A DNA stretch of 64,000 nucleotides from positions 310,001-374,000 of the forward strand of contig WACJ01000184.1 in assembly GCA_008973525.1 (NCBI GenBank), given 5' to 3'. A program made the position numbers and the translations under genes. The DNA comes from Stenopsyche tienmushanensis (lineage: Eukaryota > Arthropoda > Insecta > Trichoptera > Stenopsychidae). How positions within the stretch are numbered: the stretch's first letter is position 1; each line of letters starts with the position of its first letter. The notes beneath the pieces were generated by a model, which saw nothing but the letters and a program-made list of their open reading frames with translations, ran no database searches and had not been told where the DNA came from. Positions 13,501-25,759 of this stretch are shown piece by piece.

Positions 13501-15766
13501 CTTTGAAGTCTCGTTTATAAAACAAACTTTGTTTTTGTAAGAGCTTATTTTTTCGCAAAATTTATAAATCATTTTAATCATCCCAAAGTGACTGTTTGCC
13601 GTTGGAGCTTATTATCAGGCGGGATGTTTTTACAAGGGCTTCTCTCCGCCAAATTTAATACACTCTTTATACGATATATTAAAATTACATATTGAGACAA
13701 TAAAGGGACCTTTCGAAAGCGGTTGGCTTTGCGCAATCAATTAATCAAATTAAGGAAGAGCTACCTAATGTGAATCGATCAAGCTAAGTCCGGCCCGCTA
13801 AGAAGCACCGTATCCTGACCATATTCTGGCTTCGCATAAACCTCAAATCCGATCCGGCTTTAGCTTTATTTTGGAGGATTAAGTAAATATAGACCAAGGT
13901 TTATTAGCATTTTGTCATGGCTATTAACGAGCTGGCCAGAAAAGCTAGTGACCGGAATATTATTGACACTTAAAGCTGGCCTACACCACTGTTAGTACTT
14001 ATTAATTCCCATAAATATATTCTCCCTTCATAAAATAACAACTTCATGATCCTCCATACCAAATGAGATACAACAGCAATCCATTCAACTTATAAAATAT
14101 AACTTGTTTTAAAATCCGGATTAGGCATGTTCCCAAATATAAGCTCCATTATAAACTTATGTCATATTTCATTTTTAATAGAATATTCGCTGACATTCTT
14201 CAACAGACGTATAATATTATATACGATAATGCTCTTAATATACCCTGAAAATAAAATTATTTATTTCTATTTTTGATAAGTAAATATATCTTTGTCAAAT
14301 TAAGTCCTGAAGGTGTGGACCATAATTAATAGAGTTGGTTGGTGAAATGTCAAGCTATTCAACAGATGCATTATATTATGGAGACCAAACCGTATTTGAT
14401 CTTGTAATTCACATTAAAAATACTAAGATATATTAACGAAAAGAACTATCAAGGGAAAATCAACAATCAAGCAATGCACTTACGACATTTTATACTGTTT
14501 TTGTTTTATTCATTTTATATCAATTTTTTGAAAACTGGAGATAACACACGAATTTAATACAAACATTTTTTTTCAGTGTGACTAAACTGCAAAATATACT
14601 CGTAGTAATGTAGAATATAAAAAAAAATTGCAAATATTATTTCTATTTCATTAAAAAAAACGTCGTTCAAAATTAGATCACTCAATATGCTTGAATTTTC
14701 TGCAAATGCACCTTTCTTATCAGATTTTATAAAAGAATTCCCGAGATTTTTCGGACGATATGAAGGGACAGCGGGGGCTATTTGGAATGATTCCCGGTGG
14801 ATTGGAAGATTTATTAAGAAGACAAGGCTATCTACCTTACGCCCAAAAAGACCCGAATGCCTCGAGAGAAAATCTGGGTCGATTCATGAGCATTTTTCAG
14901 GTCGTTGTGGAATTCAAATTCATTCATATATGTGGAACAAAAAATATTGAATTTTTTTTATAAGATTTGTGACTTTTGACACGTTCAAAAAATATTACAT
15001 TTGGACAAAATTACTATATGGTTAATAATATCATATATTTATTCGTACGACCATATCTCAAAGTCGTTGATCCAACTGAAGCTTACATCAATGTTGCTCA
15101 TTAATAAAATATTTTATCATATCGAACAAACTCTTAACTTCAACTTCGTCGACTTTAAATGAATATTAATAATTTATAAACGAATGTGACCATATGGTAA
15201 CGATAATCAGTATTGTTATGAGGCAAATTTAAAAATATAATTTCCAGTTAAATTTCGTTATGTTGTAATCATAACTCTTTAAATAGATAATATTTATTCC
15301 CAAATAATTACAAAATTTTATACAACAGCAATTCTCAGCAAATCTCGAAGACATTAATACTGACATTGATACCAGTTCAATGCATTTTTATTTTTAAAAA
15401 ATGTGCATTTCAAATGTAAATAAAATTCTGTTTTTGCTTAGGCTTGTTGCAAAAATTTCAAATTTTCACTTAATTTCACGCCTTCCAGGAAAACGAATAA
15501 ATACGCGTTGCGCAACAGAGGATGCTTCTTCTCGCAATCATTCTTCAGCGACGGGATCAAGAAGCTTCCTATCCGACATAATAAATGTATTTCTAATAAA
15601 GGGAACTATGTAGAAAAATATGATACTCCATTTATATTTTTATATATCACTAATAAATTTCTACATGAAAATTCCGGGTTATATTTGAATCACCATCGTG
15701 TATACATAATTTATTCGAATATTTTACCAATTTCATATTCGTTATTCGATAAATTGATTTTACGAA
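10563..15766. other. AT-rich stretch, no gene recognised
   Basis: Open frames of 60-100 codons occur (for example near 11186-11368, 11586-11840, 13216-13506 and 14687-14963), but none shows a recognisable family, codon-bias contrast or paired splice sites. I see nothing certain here. Confidence 0.35.
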
Positions 15767-16162
15767 TACACTCAAACCTCTTTTTGTGCGACTTTTTTTT
15801 GTGCGATTTCGAAGTTATGCGGTTTTTTTAACGCATTTTTATTTTTATTTCTAAAAGAGTACGTATCGAAATATTTTGAATTAAATAGGAAATATATCAT
15901 CAACATTAAGTGAAATTTGGAAAAAAAAGTATCCAAAGAAAGTTCCAAAATTCCAAGTACTTGCGGATTTATAGCTATTAATTGCCTTATTTTTTTCCTA
16001 TTTTTTTATGCGATTTTGTATATATTTTACACAGCTGTTTCAAAGTTATGCTGTTTTTAAATCCATGGAACGCATCTTCATTTTTTCTATATAAGTCATA
16101 GCATTTTTTTTGTGCGATTTTCCGCGGAACGCATCGACCGCACAAAAAAAGGTCTAAATGTA
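15767..16162 (+). mobile_element. Tigger/pogo-like MITE, copy b (396 bp)
   Basis: Terminal inverted repeats: left TACACTCAAACCTCTTTTTG, right (reverse complement) TACATTTAGACCTTTTTTTG. Both begin at TA, as expected for a TA target duplication of the Tc1/mariner-pogo superfamily. The sub-terminal TGTGCGATTTCGAAGTTATG is shared with the copy ending at 9883. It is non-coding. Confidence 0.6.
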
Positions 16163-18719
16163 TTTGGGACACCTAATTGAAATATATGTCCATCTAAAAC
16201 GAGTGTAACCATATGATCACACAGTTAACCTTTAATGAATGTTCATAATTAAAATAGCTGTTTGAAATAAGCATAGGCCGATATTAAACTCGTTGTTGTA
16301 TTTTCCACGTTATATAATATTTTAATTATTTTTTCATCAACATAATTAAACATTAACGCCCACGATATACAGATGAAGATGAGCTCGACATTAAAGCGTT
16401 GAATAAATAATAAAAATTTCAGCCGATTCAGCTTTGACATTAAAAGTGGCGAGGATCCAAGCTATAAAGCGAGCAGATTTGTTGGATGTAAAAAAAAATG
16501 GCGACAGATTAACACAACAGCGCGTTTTTAAGTTCTTCAGCCATCGCTCCTGTGTTTTCGAAAAACTTTCGAAAAACAACTCTCCCATACAATATCGTAT
16601 ATTTGCTTTCATAAGTTCCATTCTATGGGAAACATTAATTTAACTGTAGTATATTTAACCGCAGATACGAAAACAATATATGTACCACGGTGGAGCGTTT
16701 CAGATATTTCCACTCTCCAATGAGCAAAAGTTACGTTTCACTATTACATCATTTAATATATTCATGAAAGTTTTGCTGGGTGTATTTATAGAAACGTACG
16801 CTTGAAACGATGCAAAAATCTATCCGATTTCCAGGGACATTCAACAAATTTTCATCCCTTATTAAAAATATTTCAATACGACATATATTTGGAAATTTTC
16901 ATAATTTATAATCGCATTTAAATTCGTCGTTAACCGGGTGTAATTTTTCTTTTGTACAACTGATTAATGCTGAAGGGATCATCTTCAACGCTTAGTCCTT
17001 TTGTTTAATCGCTAGGGATGGGTCGTAATTCATTTCTACGACCCAGTGAAAGTTGACAAATATTTCATAATTATGGCGCTAAATTAAGATGACCTAAGCG
17101 TAATTTAATAGATTTAACACAAAATATAAATTACTCATGATGCGAAAATTTGCACATTATATTTAAGCTATGGTATAACATCTATTAAAAAAAAGTTATA
17201 ACGGTTATCTGTTTTGTGCTGGACACAACGCAAATAATATCAACATAATATGACGTACTATAATTCGCCATGAGCGCATGATCATACCAAATGCGTTGGC
17301 TTTAAACATCCATAATTATTGATTTATTATAGTACCATTAATAAATTTAACGAGGTATTATAGAATACATAAAAGTTTTGACTTTATCATCACACAGAGT
17401 AGGATATCCTGTGCAATATACAAGATGGCTTACACAATTACATAACATCATTTAACCAAGAGCAACATCTCGCACAGCTCAATATATTATAATAGGAAGA
17501 ATTGATTAAATCTGTTTTTTTTTATAAATTCATATGATGCTGATCATCCAATATTGAAGCATTTCGATTGAAATATCATTGCCCGATTCTTTAAAGCTTA
17601 AAAAAATAAATCATATCTGACGGTATAGTTACCCAACTGCTATACAAAAGCGTGCCTGTTGATATAGGTTGAATAAATCCGATTTTATTATTTAGATTGG
17701 ATTAAAAAAGGCATTGCCAAATCACAGTTGGCACTTTACGAATGTATCTGTAATAAGTGTTGAAGGAATGGCATAAATTCTTCGATGAAGAAATGATCTC
17801 AAAGCCAAGACAAATAGCTTAAATTGAATTGAATATAAACAACTTGATGTTTATCGACTTTGGAAAAGCCATTTAGGAAACATTTAGGAATTGTGTTGTA
17901 TTCTTAATCAAATCATTACATTCCATGGGGGTTGTATTTTCTCACAGAAAAGCTTCAGGGATGGAACTCCTCAGATGAAATCAAAATAATATAACACAAA
18001 CAATCAATTTGTTAGCACGCAAAGATTGCCACAAACATTAAAGATACAGCATTTGGTCGAATGTATAAATTTAAAACCACATTTTCTGCGTTTTCTACCC
18101 TTTATGGTTCAATATCACGACTTTAAATTTTAGTTTTATTGTAACATATAAATATTTTTGAAAACATTTTGGACACGAATACACTGGAGTTCATGGAGTG
18201 AAAATCATTTTTCACTAGTTTTTCCTATATGATTTCATCATTCCAAGCTGAGTCGCTGATGGAACATAATACATGACAATCATATTTAAAAAATACTGAT
18301 GGAAAATCGGAACATTTGACCCTCGGGACAGTATCATACCAGGGTTATTCGAATCATAAAATAAACAAAACGAGTACCCACTGGAACTTCGCGAAATTTA
18401 CATGAAAACTCCGTCGTAAAATACTAATTTTCCAATGCAAAAAATACGTGCCCAAAGGGTTGCTTTAAAATGTATAATATTAAAATTGTGTCTTTTAATA
18501 TAATACTTAAAGTATTTTTAGTATTTTTATACATTCTAATTAATAAATTAGTTGATGAATTTATTTTTAAAAAAATTGATGCTTTTAAAATTAAATTCAA
18601 AATATATTTATGTAACCCTTTTATGGGACTATTGCCAACTATTTTTACATGGTTTTTCATGGCGAATATATGTTTTAAAAATGTGGTCAACAGCCTCTCC
18701 TCCTGAAGATTTGAACTCA
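16163..18719. other. AT-rich stretch, no gene recognised
   Basis: Nothing with family resemblance was found. GTAACCATATGATCAC near 16206 resembles the TIR of the element at 30458-30692 and may be a solo end. Reading frames near 16434-16643 and 18424-18706 are present on both strands and look like chance. Confidence 0.35.
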
Positions 18720-19260
18720 TAACAATCTAATCAAAATGGTATTGCACCAAGATTATTTGAATTAGATCAAGTATTTTTGCATTTGTATCGAAACTTGTAT
18801 TGCACAAACAAAATATGGGTCGAAGATAATTCAATCAACTTCCGTTTATTTTGTTCTGTGGAAACAAATGATGACGACATTCTGGTACTTTGCCAGCATT
18901 TGGAAGCATTTAAAGAAGATTTTACAAATAGATTTCAAGATGTTCTCAACGTGATTATTCCAAATTGGGTCTTAGAATCTCACTCACATCTATAATACAA
19001 AGCAGAATTATTACTGCGAGAAAAGTTTTCATAAAACTGACAAGAAATGAAGAGCTTAAATTAAAGTTTAAAATGGGTAACAAGAATTTTCAGCTAAAAT
19101 CACTCAGCCATTAACATCTTTAATTTACATAATTCATTCAGAATTTGTCTGTAGCGTTTAAGAAGTTAGCAAATCATGAAATCGTTTGTAAGACAAAACC
19201 ATCTTATATTCATGTAGCAAGGAATATCAGTAAAATTACATTAAATTTCTTTCAAAAATA
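18720..19260 (+). pseudogene. hAT-type transposase relic (ZBED/SCAND3-like C-terminal part)
   Basis: A 72-codon frame at 18777-18995 reads DILVLCQHLEAFKEDFTNRF then QDVLNVIIPNWVLESHSHL. This matches the segment of domesticated and mobile hAT transposases of the GTF2IRD2/ZBED/SCAND3 kind, in which a 'HL..L.EDF..RFQD' block precedes 'PxWVxxPF'. Downstream, after a stop, NEELKLKFKMGNKNFQLKS (about 19048-19104) resembles the following 'L..K...FW' block. The usual hAT dimerisation end is not visible. A companion upstream piece of the same protein type lies at about 22920-23125, but the two are not collinear. Confidence 0.5.
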
Positions 19261-19389
19261 AAGTGTTTTTTGAAGAATTATACAATGTCTAAAAACGTCG
19301 CCAGTCTTCTAATCCCTTAGTAATTAGTTAGGTGTGGATTTTATATTATACAATGTTTTTTGCAGATGGACAGACATTTATTTTGGAAG

Positions 19390-20110
19390 TTAGAGGGGTA
19401 TTTTGCAACGTTTCACACATAGGTCCTATGCCCTAAATGTCAGGGTTGTCAAAATAGATTTTTTTTTCCCCAACATTTTGAAAAAATATTCAAATTTCCA
19501 CTTTTAAGTCATCATAACTTGTTCATCCACAGTCGTGATAGGACGAAATAACTGTTTTTTTGTATATTTCAATATATTTTTGATGTAAACAAATAATTAT
19601 TTTATACAATTGGTTTAAAGAAAATTACTTCTGAGCTTCCAAAGTCACAAAAAATGTGCAAATTAATGATAAATATCAACTTCTAAATTCTCTAATCAAA
19701 AAACTAACAATTATTTTGAACTATGTTTAATTTTTAAAAAAATCTCTAGATTATACCCTTTCCAACGATATGCCACATGTCATATAAATAGTTCAATAAG
19801 TTGTTAAATATGAAGAGTTAGCAATTTGCCAGGGTCAGGGCTAGGAAAATACTTTTAATTTTTAAAATGTTTTTATTCAATTTATTTTCAAAATTTGTTT
19901 AAATTAGCCACCTCTGCTTTTTCTTATTTCTACTGTAGTTGACTAAAGTAGCATTTCCTCTTTCATTTTTGCAAAGCCCTTTTATTTTGGTCTCCCGACC
20001 TGACACCACTGAATTTCTTTGTCTGGGGACGTATCCTATTCCATGGCTTGCACGGTCTCCAGACCTGACACCACTGGATATCTAGGGACGTGCAAAGGAA
20101 TTAATTTACA
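19390..20110 (+). mobile_element. mariner-like element relic with SPDLTP motif
   Basis: The reading WSPDLTPLNFFVWG (about 20000-20040) is the classic C-terminal catalytic neighbourhood of DDE/D mariner-type transposases (SPDLxPxDFFLW). A second partial LQTPDLTPL-like stretch follows at 20060-20085, so the unit is internally duplicated. Much of 19620-19990 is the reverse complement of 21830-22230. Frames are broken throughout. The boundaries are approximate. Confidence 0.55.
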
Positions 20111-21666
20111 AGTAGCATTTCCTCTTTTATTTTTGCAGATGCCACGATTATTCTTTCCATTAGGATTTTTTTAGTGGGTACCTATGTATCTTTGTTGGCC
20201 GGTAGTCAATGATTTATTTTTCTGAAAAGGTGATATTTTTCAAAAAAGAAACTATATGTCATTAAAGACTGAGAGCCTTTGGTGTAGATATATTAGATCT
20301 AAAATTTACACCATGGCGTTTAAATAAGCTCTCCCATACGTCATTTTAGCAGTTTTAAATTGTGCTTTATATGGGACAAGCGAGCATCTCCTTAAGTGCT
20401 TTCAGTGACCACATTCAAATGTTGAAAGCTGAGTATCTGACGTCGTTATTCTTCCATTACGACTATCAACACGGATGCGGTCGTCAGTAAGACACCGGAG
20501 ATCGTCTCTCATCAAGGAACAGCCCTAGCACAGCCATTACTTAGATAATCCACATAATGCCGTCCACCGGCTCATTAATTCCGGCACACATGCAATAAAC
20601 GTCCTGCTAACGAGCAAAAATTATTTTTAAATTTATTTAAATAAAAATCGTGTAAGAATATAGATATTTTCCCTTGGCGCACAAAATAAGTCGATGCTTG
20701 AAGTAAATATAGGTGGGCTTGATATTCGAGGTGAAATTTTAGCCATTTAATTATTTGTATAGATGAATATTTTTTCCGCCTACCCTTACAGAGAAATGTA
20801 GGGGTAGGTGTAGTTTATCGCCTACTCTTAAGTAAAATACATAATTTTATAAGATGCGTCCCATTCACGTTGCGTTAGCCCACAGCTATTTTGAGACGAG
20901 GCAAATATAAACAAGCGACGGTATTGTGCTCTTTCCACAGACTTCAGAATAAACAAATCATAAGCACATTTTGCTAATTAAATTCCTGGTTAACATACAT
21001 ACATCAAAATTAGGATCCTCTTAGCATTTAAAAGGATCAAATTTGTCACGGCTTAAATTCTACGGAATGAATTTCGCTAAATGTAACAAATGACTGACTC
21101 CTATCCGTTTTCCACGTCCTCGACCGCGTTAATGGCGCAAAGTGACGACGTGATATTTCATCGCTCGAAATAATTACACTTTATGCGAAAAACTGTATTA
21201 ATTACATGTCCTTTTGATTTCGTCGCACAATTAACGTATCCCTGGGAGTGGGCGACTTGTAACGGCGCGAAGTTGAGGTATGCGTGGGCGGAAGACGAAA
21301 TCACGACCTATGAAACAGTACGCAGAAACTTCTGTTGGTAGTCGACCCATTTCCTTGTGCGCTGATACAATTCAATGTTTTAAAAATTGGATGCCGTCCA
21401 ACTAAAAAAGTTTGCTAAAAGTTCACTGATCGCCACATGTGGTGACCGAGTCACTGGGTCGTTGTTGAATAAGACATGGTAATTTCGAAGCTACATTCGA
21501 ATCGATACTAAAATCTGTGAGAGTATGCATGGAGTTGCGTGTGTACATGCTGGCATGGTTTTGCGAACGTGTGTACGTGACTTGTGAGATTCAAGCTATT
21601 AAGAGTCATTATATACTAGAGATGACCAGAACGTCGCGAAAGTATATTTGGTAGATCTCGGACCCT
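20111..21666. other. Unannotated stretch with a moderately GC-richer patch (about 20400-21350)
   Basis: No open frame of note. The patch at 20400-20610 and 21060-21350 has clearly more C+G and CpG than its surroundings (for example GAGTGGGCGACTTG, GGCGCGAAGTTGAGG) without coding appearance. It could be conserved regulatory DNA or an old element. Confidence 0.3.
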
Positions 21667-22289
21667 TACACAGGGTGTTTGGCACATGGACCAACAATTT
21701 TTTTTTTGAGAGTCACGGAGATCTTTCACTACGTTTCACACACATGTCCTTAGTGTCAACTTTTTAATCTGTGGTCGTAATGGCATGAAATCATATAAAA
21801 TGTGACTTAAAAAGTGGTTTCCATATTTCCAGAAACGGTGTCTAGATCTGACACCACTGGATTTCTTTGTGTGGAAAGAAGAAATGTTACTTCAGACAAC
21901 TCAGTTGAAACAAGAAAAATGTGTCATGCACGTATACAAATCAGAGGTGACCAATTTGAAAAAAATTGTAAATAAATTTATTAAAAAAAAACTTAAGCAA
22001 CAAACGTATTTTTCTTAAATGTGACCTTGGCAAACTGATACCTCTTCAAGTTTGATGACTTATTGAATATTTTATGATGACATGTAGCATATCTTTGGAA
22101 AAGGTATAATCTAGAAAACTGTTTAAAACTAAACTAAGTTCAAAATAGTTGTTAGTTTTTTGTTTAAAAAATTTAGATGTTGACATTTATCATTCATTTG
22201 CACATTTTATGTGACTTTGGAAGCTTAGAAGTAATTATCTTTAACATGTACCCAAAAAAATTGTCGGTACATGTACCAAATATCCTGTA
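21667..22289 (+). mobile_element. Degenerate mariner-like element with TIRs (about 0.62 kb)
   Basis: The left end CAGGGTGTTTGGCACATG and the right end (reverse complement) CAGGATATTTGGTACATG form imperfect TIRs next to TA. The inside has the reading CLDLTPLDFFVW (about 21839-21876), a degenerate form of the mariner SPDLxPxDFFLW block. No frame is long enough to make transposase. It shares most of its interior with the relic at 19390-20110. Confidence 0.65.
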
Positions 22290-22314
22290 TATTTCCAATT
22301 TTAAAAATTGAAAA

Positions 22315-22863
22315 TACACTCATCCTCCGATTTACGCGGTACTCTTTTTGTGCGGTTTCACTTTAACGCGATCCATGATTTTTTTATTTTTTTTATTCGT
22401 TTTCTAATGTAAGGATATCGAAGAACTATTTACTGATGACGTTATGACCTAAGATAAATTAGTTGGCCTTATTTTAATACCCGAAACGACCTTACGAAAA
22501 ATAAAACACAATAAAAAATCACGGATTTTTTAATAAAAAAAACTACTAAAGAAAACTCGGATATTTCCTCAAATTGAATTGACCAGTTTATCTAATGAAA
22601 AAGGCGATTTCGAACCAGTTATGAAGAAAATGGATAGAATGATGGAAGACAGCAGCAAAAATGATGATTAATAAATTTTCAATTAAAAAATATATATATA
22701 TTATATGTACTTACTATAATTTTGAAAGTATAATTTTGAGCGGATTTTTCGGATCAAATCTTCAAATTTAATATGAAATCAAAGACTTTATTAACACGTT
22801 TTTTTATATATTTTACGTGAGTTTCTGAAGAACCTATCAACCGCGTAAATCGATGGATGAGTA
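22315..22863 (+). mobile_element. Tigger/pogo-like MITE, copy c (549 bp)
   Basis: TIRs: left TACACTCATCCTCCGATTTA followed by CGCGG, right (reverse complement) TACTCATCCATCGATTTACG followed by CGG. The style 'CTCGATTTACGCGG' is typical of Tigger/pogo termini. Internal TTTTTGTGCGGTTTCACTTT relates it to the elements at 9883 and 15767. It begins only about 25 bp after the mariner-like element ends. Confidence 0.65.
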
Positions 22864-22879
22864 TAATATTATGACTTCA

Positions 22880-23125
22880 ATCAAAAACCCTCAATGATTT
22901 ATACCCAATTTTATCAGTTATCATCGCATTATACAACAACAGGAGCTAAGTTCAAAAGTATTTAACTTGAATCAAGTGTTAGATATTGCTTTTAAAATTG
23001 TGGATTCAATTCGTGGTAAAGCTTTACGAAGAATGCAATTTCAATCATTATTAGAAGAATGTGAATCAGAAAATGGTGATCTTTTGTTGCATACAGATTT
23101 AAGGTGTAAGTAAATTAAAAAGTTT
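22880..23125 (+). pseudogene. hAT-type transposase relic (central segment)
   Basis: The reading DIAFKIVDSIRGKALRRMQF then QSLLEECESENGDLLLHTDL (about 22981-23103) matches the central conserved block of GTF2IRD2/FAM200/ZBED-like hAT transposases, where 'V..IR...L..RQF..LL.E...E.GDL..H..VRW' is usual. It ends at LRCK and a stop, just where the family has VRWLSRG. It is the upstream part of the same protein type as the relic at 18720, in the same orientation but in the wrong order. Confidence 0.55.
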
Positions 23126-24559
23126 TTAAGTACGAAAGGGAGATAATATCATCAATTAGATCACATAACTTCATTGTTTGATCTTGTTTTTTTTCTGTGA
23201 CATTAAAGAAAAATCTGCGAAATATACATCGATAATTCATACACTTTCTATATAATTTATAGCTTAATTCGCATAAATAAAAATAATTTTCTCCAATTTA
23301 AATAATTTTCCAAAGATGGCAATCCTAAATATTATTATAACGCCATAAGCGCTCCACTGAAAAATCCCGCTTAAGATTAAAATGTTGATCTTTTAATCTT
23401 TTGGCGAACGTTCAATCTGAGAGCCACCAAGTTAAATCGCTTTTCTCGAGTCTTCTTAACGTTTATATCCTTTTCTTTTAAGATTCGAGATCAGTATAAA
23501 ATGCTTTTGAATCAGATACGTAAGATATTCTTAGAAGAATTAAAATATTATCGATTAGATGAGAAGCCTAATTAAGAATATGCTAATTGAGCATTTGTGC
23601 AATAGTTGGAAACTGTGGGGGTGTATATTCGAATAAAATACAATCATCAGTGTATTTAAACATAATATATGTTCCAAACAAAGAACCATGTTTACTTAAA
23701 CGTTTGAATGTTGTGTAATAAGAAATAAATTGGATATATGTATTAGGGATAGTCCCATTCGATCTCTTTGTTTCCAAAGATGCATGTAATGCATTTTAGA
23801 TGCTGTAAAACAACAACAGCACTCGGTGGTGTGGAATTTGATGCTTATCCAATATTGCAACTACATTTCCACGCTTTTATTTCTCACATTGCTGCCAGAA
23901 GCAACCCTTCAGACATTTGATATTCCATGTAAATATGTCGGTAAGCGATCTCTTTTTTTTTCAGAGTGATATTTTTATACCGCACGAATATTCTTGAACT
24001 TTGTTAATAATTGAATAAAGTATAGAATGTTTTAATGTAGTTTATGGGTTGACGACGACGTAGTGTGTAAGAGATCAACGTGACATTTTCATGATTTTTT
24101 TTATGGGATTAGCCCAAGAAATGTACCAAAAACTTTGTAGAAACACGACATTTGTAGCTTTGTATGTGACATGAGAATAAATATTATTTTATTAGCCCTA
24201 ACATGGTTACCCTCGTCAACTGCGGATTATTTAATCGCAGATTCGCTCGACCGTATTTCTTGCGCCACTTTTTCAAGTGCAAAATTAGGTTCCAACCCCG
24301 TTCGCGGTTTTTTCCAGCGATAAAATTTTATATTAAATTTCAAGCTAAAAAATGGATGAAATAGACTCCTGACTTTCTTATTTGAAAACTTAACGTCACG
24401 GGCAAAAATATTATTTGATAGTTTTTCATACGAACATTGGCGTTCTTAGCGTATAACTTCTCATGCAAAAAAATATATGACGGAATATTTAATTCCGAAA
24501 ATTTCGCATAAGAAATATCGATTCAGGATGGATAATATATTTTTTCCTTATTTTTTTAA
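23126..24559. other. AT-rich stretch, no gene recognised
   Basis: No recognisable coding segment or paired TIR. The minus-strand frame at 23583-23777 has no family resemblance. Confidence 0.35.
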
Positions 24560-25234
24560 CAGATTCCAGTAATTTAGAAAAATCAGAATATTCCCATACA
24601 ATAAGTATTTCAACAGAAATCGTACACCTCACCAGCACGATGAAGGCTACTAAATCGAAACATTTCCGCCGAAGTCTGGACGCTTGGAAACAGTGGCGTA
24701 ACTACTAATTGGTGAGCTTAGACGACGCCTAGGGGCAGTAACTGTCTAATCTATGTTTACATATAAACTGTACATATTTGTTTTTCAAATTGTTATATAA
24801 AACCTTTCCCTACCGGTGATGTATTTACTACACCTCGACTCTTATAATGGGAATATCGATATGAAATATAATAGATACGGGGCTCAGAATTTTTGTATTC
24901 CTCCGTAATATATTTACGAATCATGTCAAAGTGTTATAGTATATAAGTATTCATCTGCAACGATGGTAATAAATAATTTGTCGGGAAATCGGGAATTTTG
25001 CGAGTTTTAGTACGTGTTTCAGCGGGAAGGAATTTTATCACATTGATGGTGTTATACGAAAATCAAGTCGAACTAGCATTTAAATATCTGATGACGATAC
25101 CTCCAACGATTGTGGAGGCTAAGCGAGCATTTTCAGCAGCAAGTTGCTTGGCTTCGAAAATCAGATCCAGACTAAATGACGAAACACTCGATGCTTTAAT
25201 GTTATTTCGGGCATATTTTCAAAATCATATTTGA
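24560..25234 (+). mobile_element. hAT-like repeat family, copy 1, with hAT dimerisation-domain remnant
   Basis: It shares a block with the copies at 29700, 34130 and 42240/47580: CACCAGCACGATGAAGGCT, CAGTGGCGTAACTACTAAT, CTACCGGTGATGTATTTACT, GGGAATATCGATATGAAATA. Unlike the others it keeps a readable C-terminus at 24998-25234: ELAFKYLMTIPPT, VEAKRAFSAASCLASKIRSR and LNDETLDALMLFRAY. That is the hAT C-terminal dimerisation domain ('YL.IPATS.ERAFS.....S..RSRL..E..D.L..L'). The strongly conserved Ser before VEA is Ile here, and no N-terminal or DDE portion exists. Inert. Confidence 0.75.
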
Positions 25235-25719
25235 AACCCCGTGATCAAAATTTTGGCTCGGGATTAGATTCCCAAATCATGACCATTGTTCGAGTGACTT
25301 CGTTTCAAAACTAACGAATCACTCAATAAGTTCGTAGGATTATTTTCATTTAAACGTTTTTTTTTTCTTTATTTGGGATCATCAGTGAACCGATTTTGAA
25401 TTCTATAATAGTTTCATATTTTTGAAAAATTCATATTTTTCAAATTCATAATTTCAGAATTTTACGATGTAAAAGGATATTCAAATTTTATTTATGAAAC
25501 ATTTCTACTAGATGTTTTTACTAAAACTATGCTATATACACATGTGTCACAATTCATCGACTTGAAAATGTATATAATTCAATATTAATGCCTTTAAAGT
25601 TTATAATAAAAGTTTAAAGGAAGTGTATAGCAAAATTAATTAGTAAGGATATGTCCGACAAACAAACTTCTAAGAATGAAGTGCAAAGTTTATATGATAC
25701 ACAAAATTCATAGAGACAA

Positions 25720-25722
<3 letters not shown>
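25235..25722. other. AT-rich stretch, nothing recognised
   Basis: Downstream of the hAT remnant. No gene or paired repeat seen. Confidence 0.35.

Positions 25723-25756
<34 letters not shown>
25723..25756. repeat. (AT)n microsatellite
   Basis: About 17 uninterrupted AT units. Confidence 0.9.

Positions 25757-25759
<3 letters not shown>

Noticed and set aside
13216..13558. 96-codon plus and 77-codon minus overlapping frames
   Set aside because: No family resemblance, no splice support, overlapping on opposite strands.
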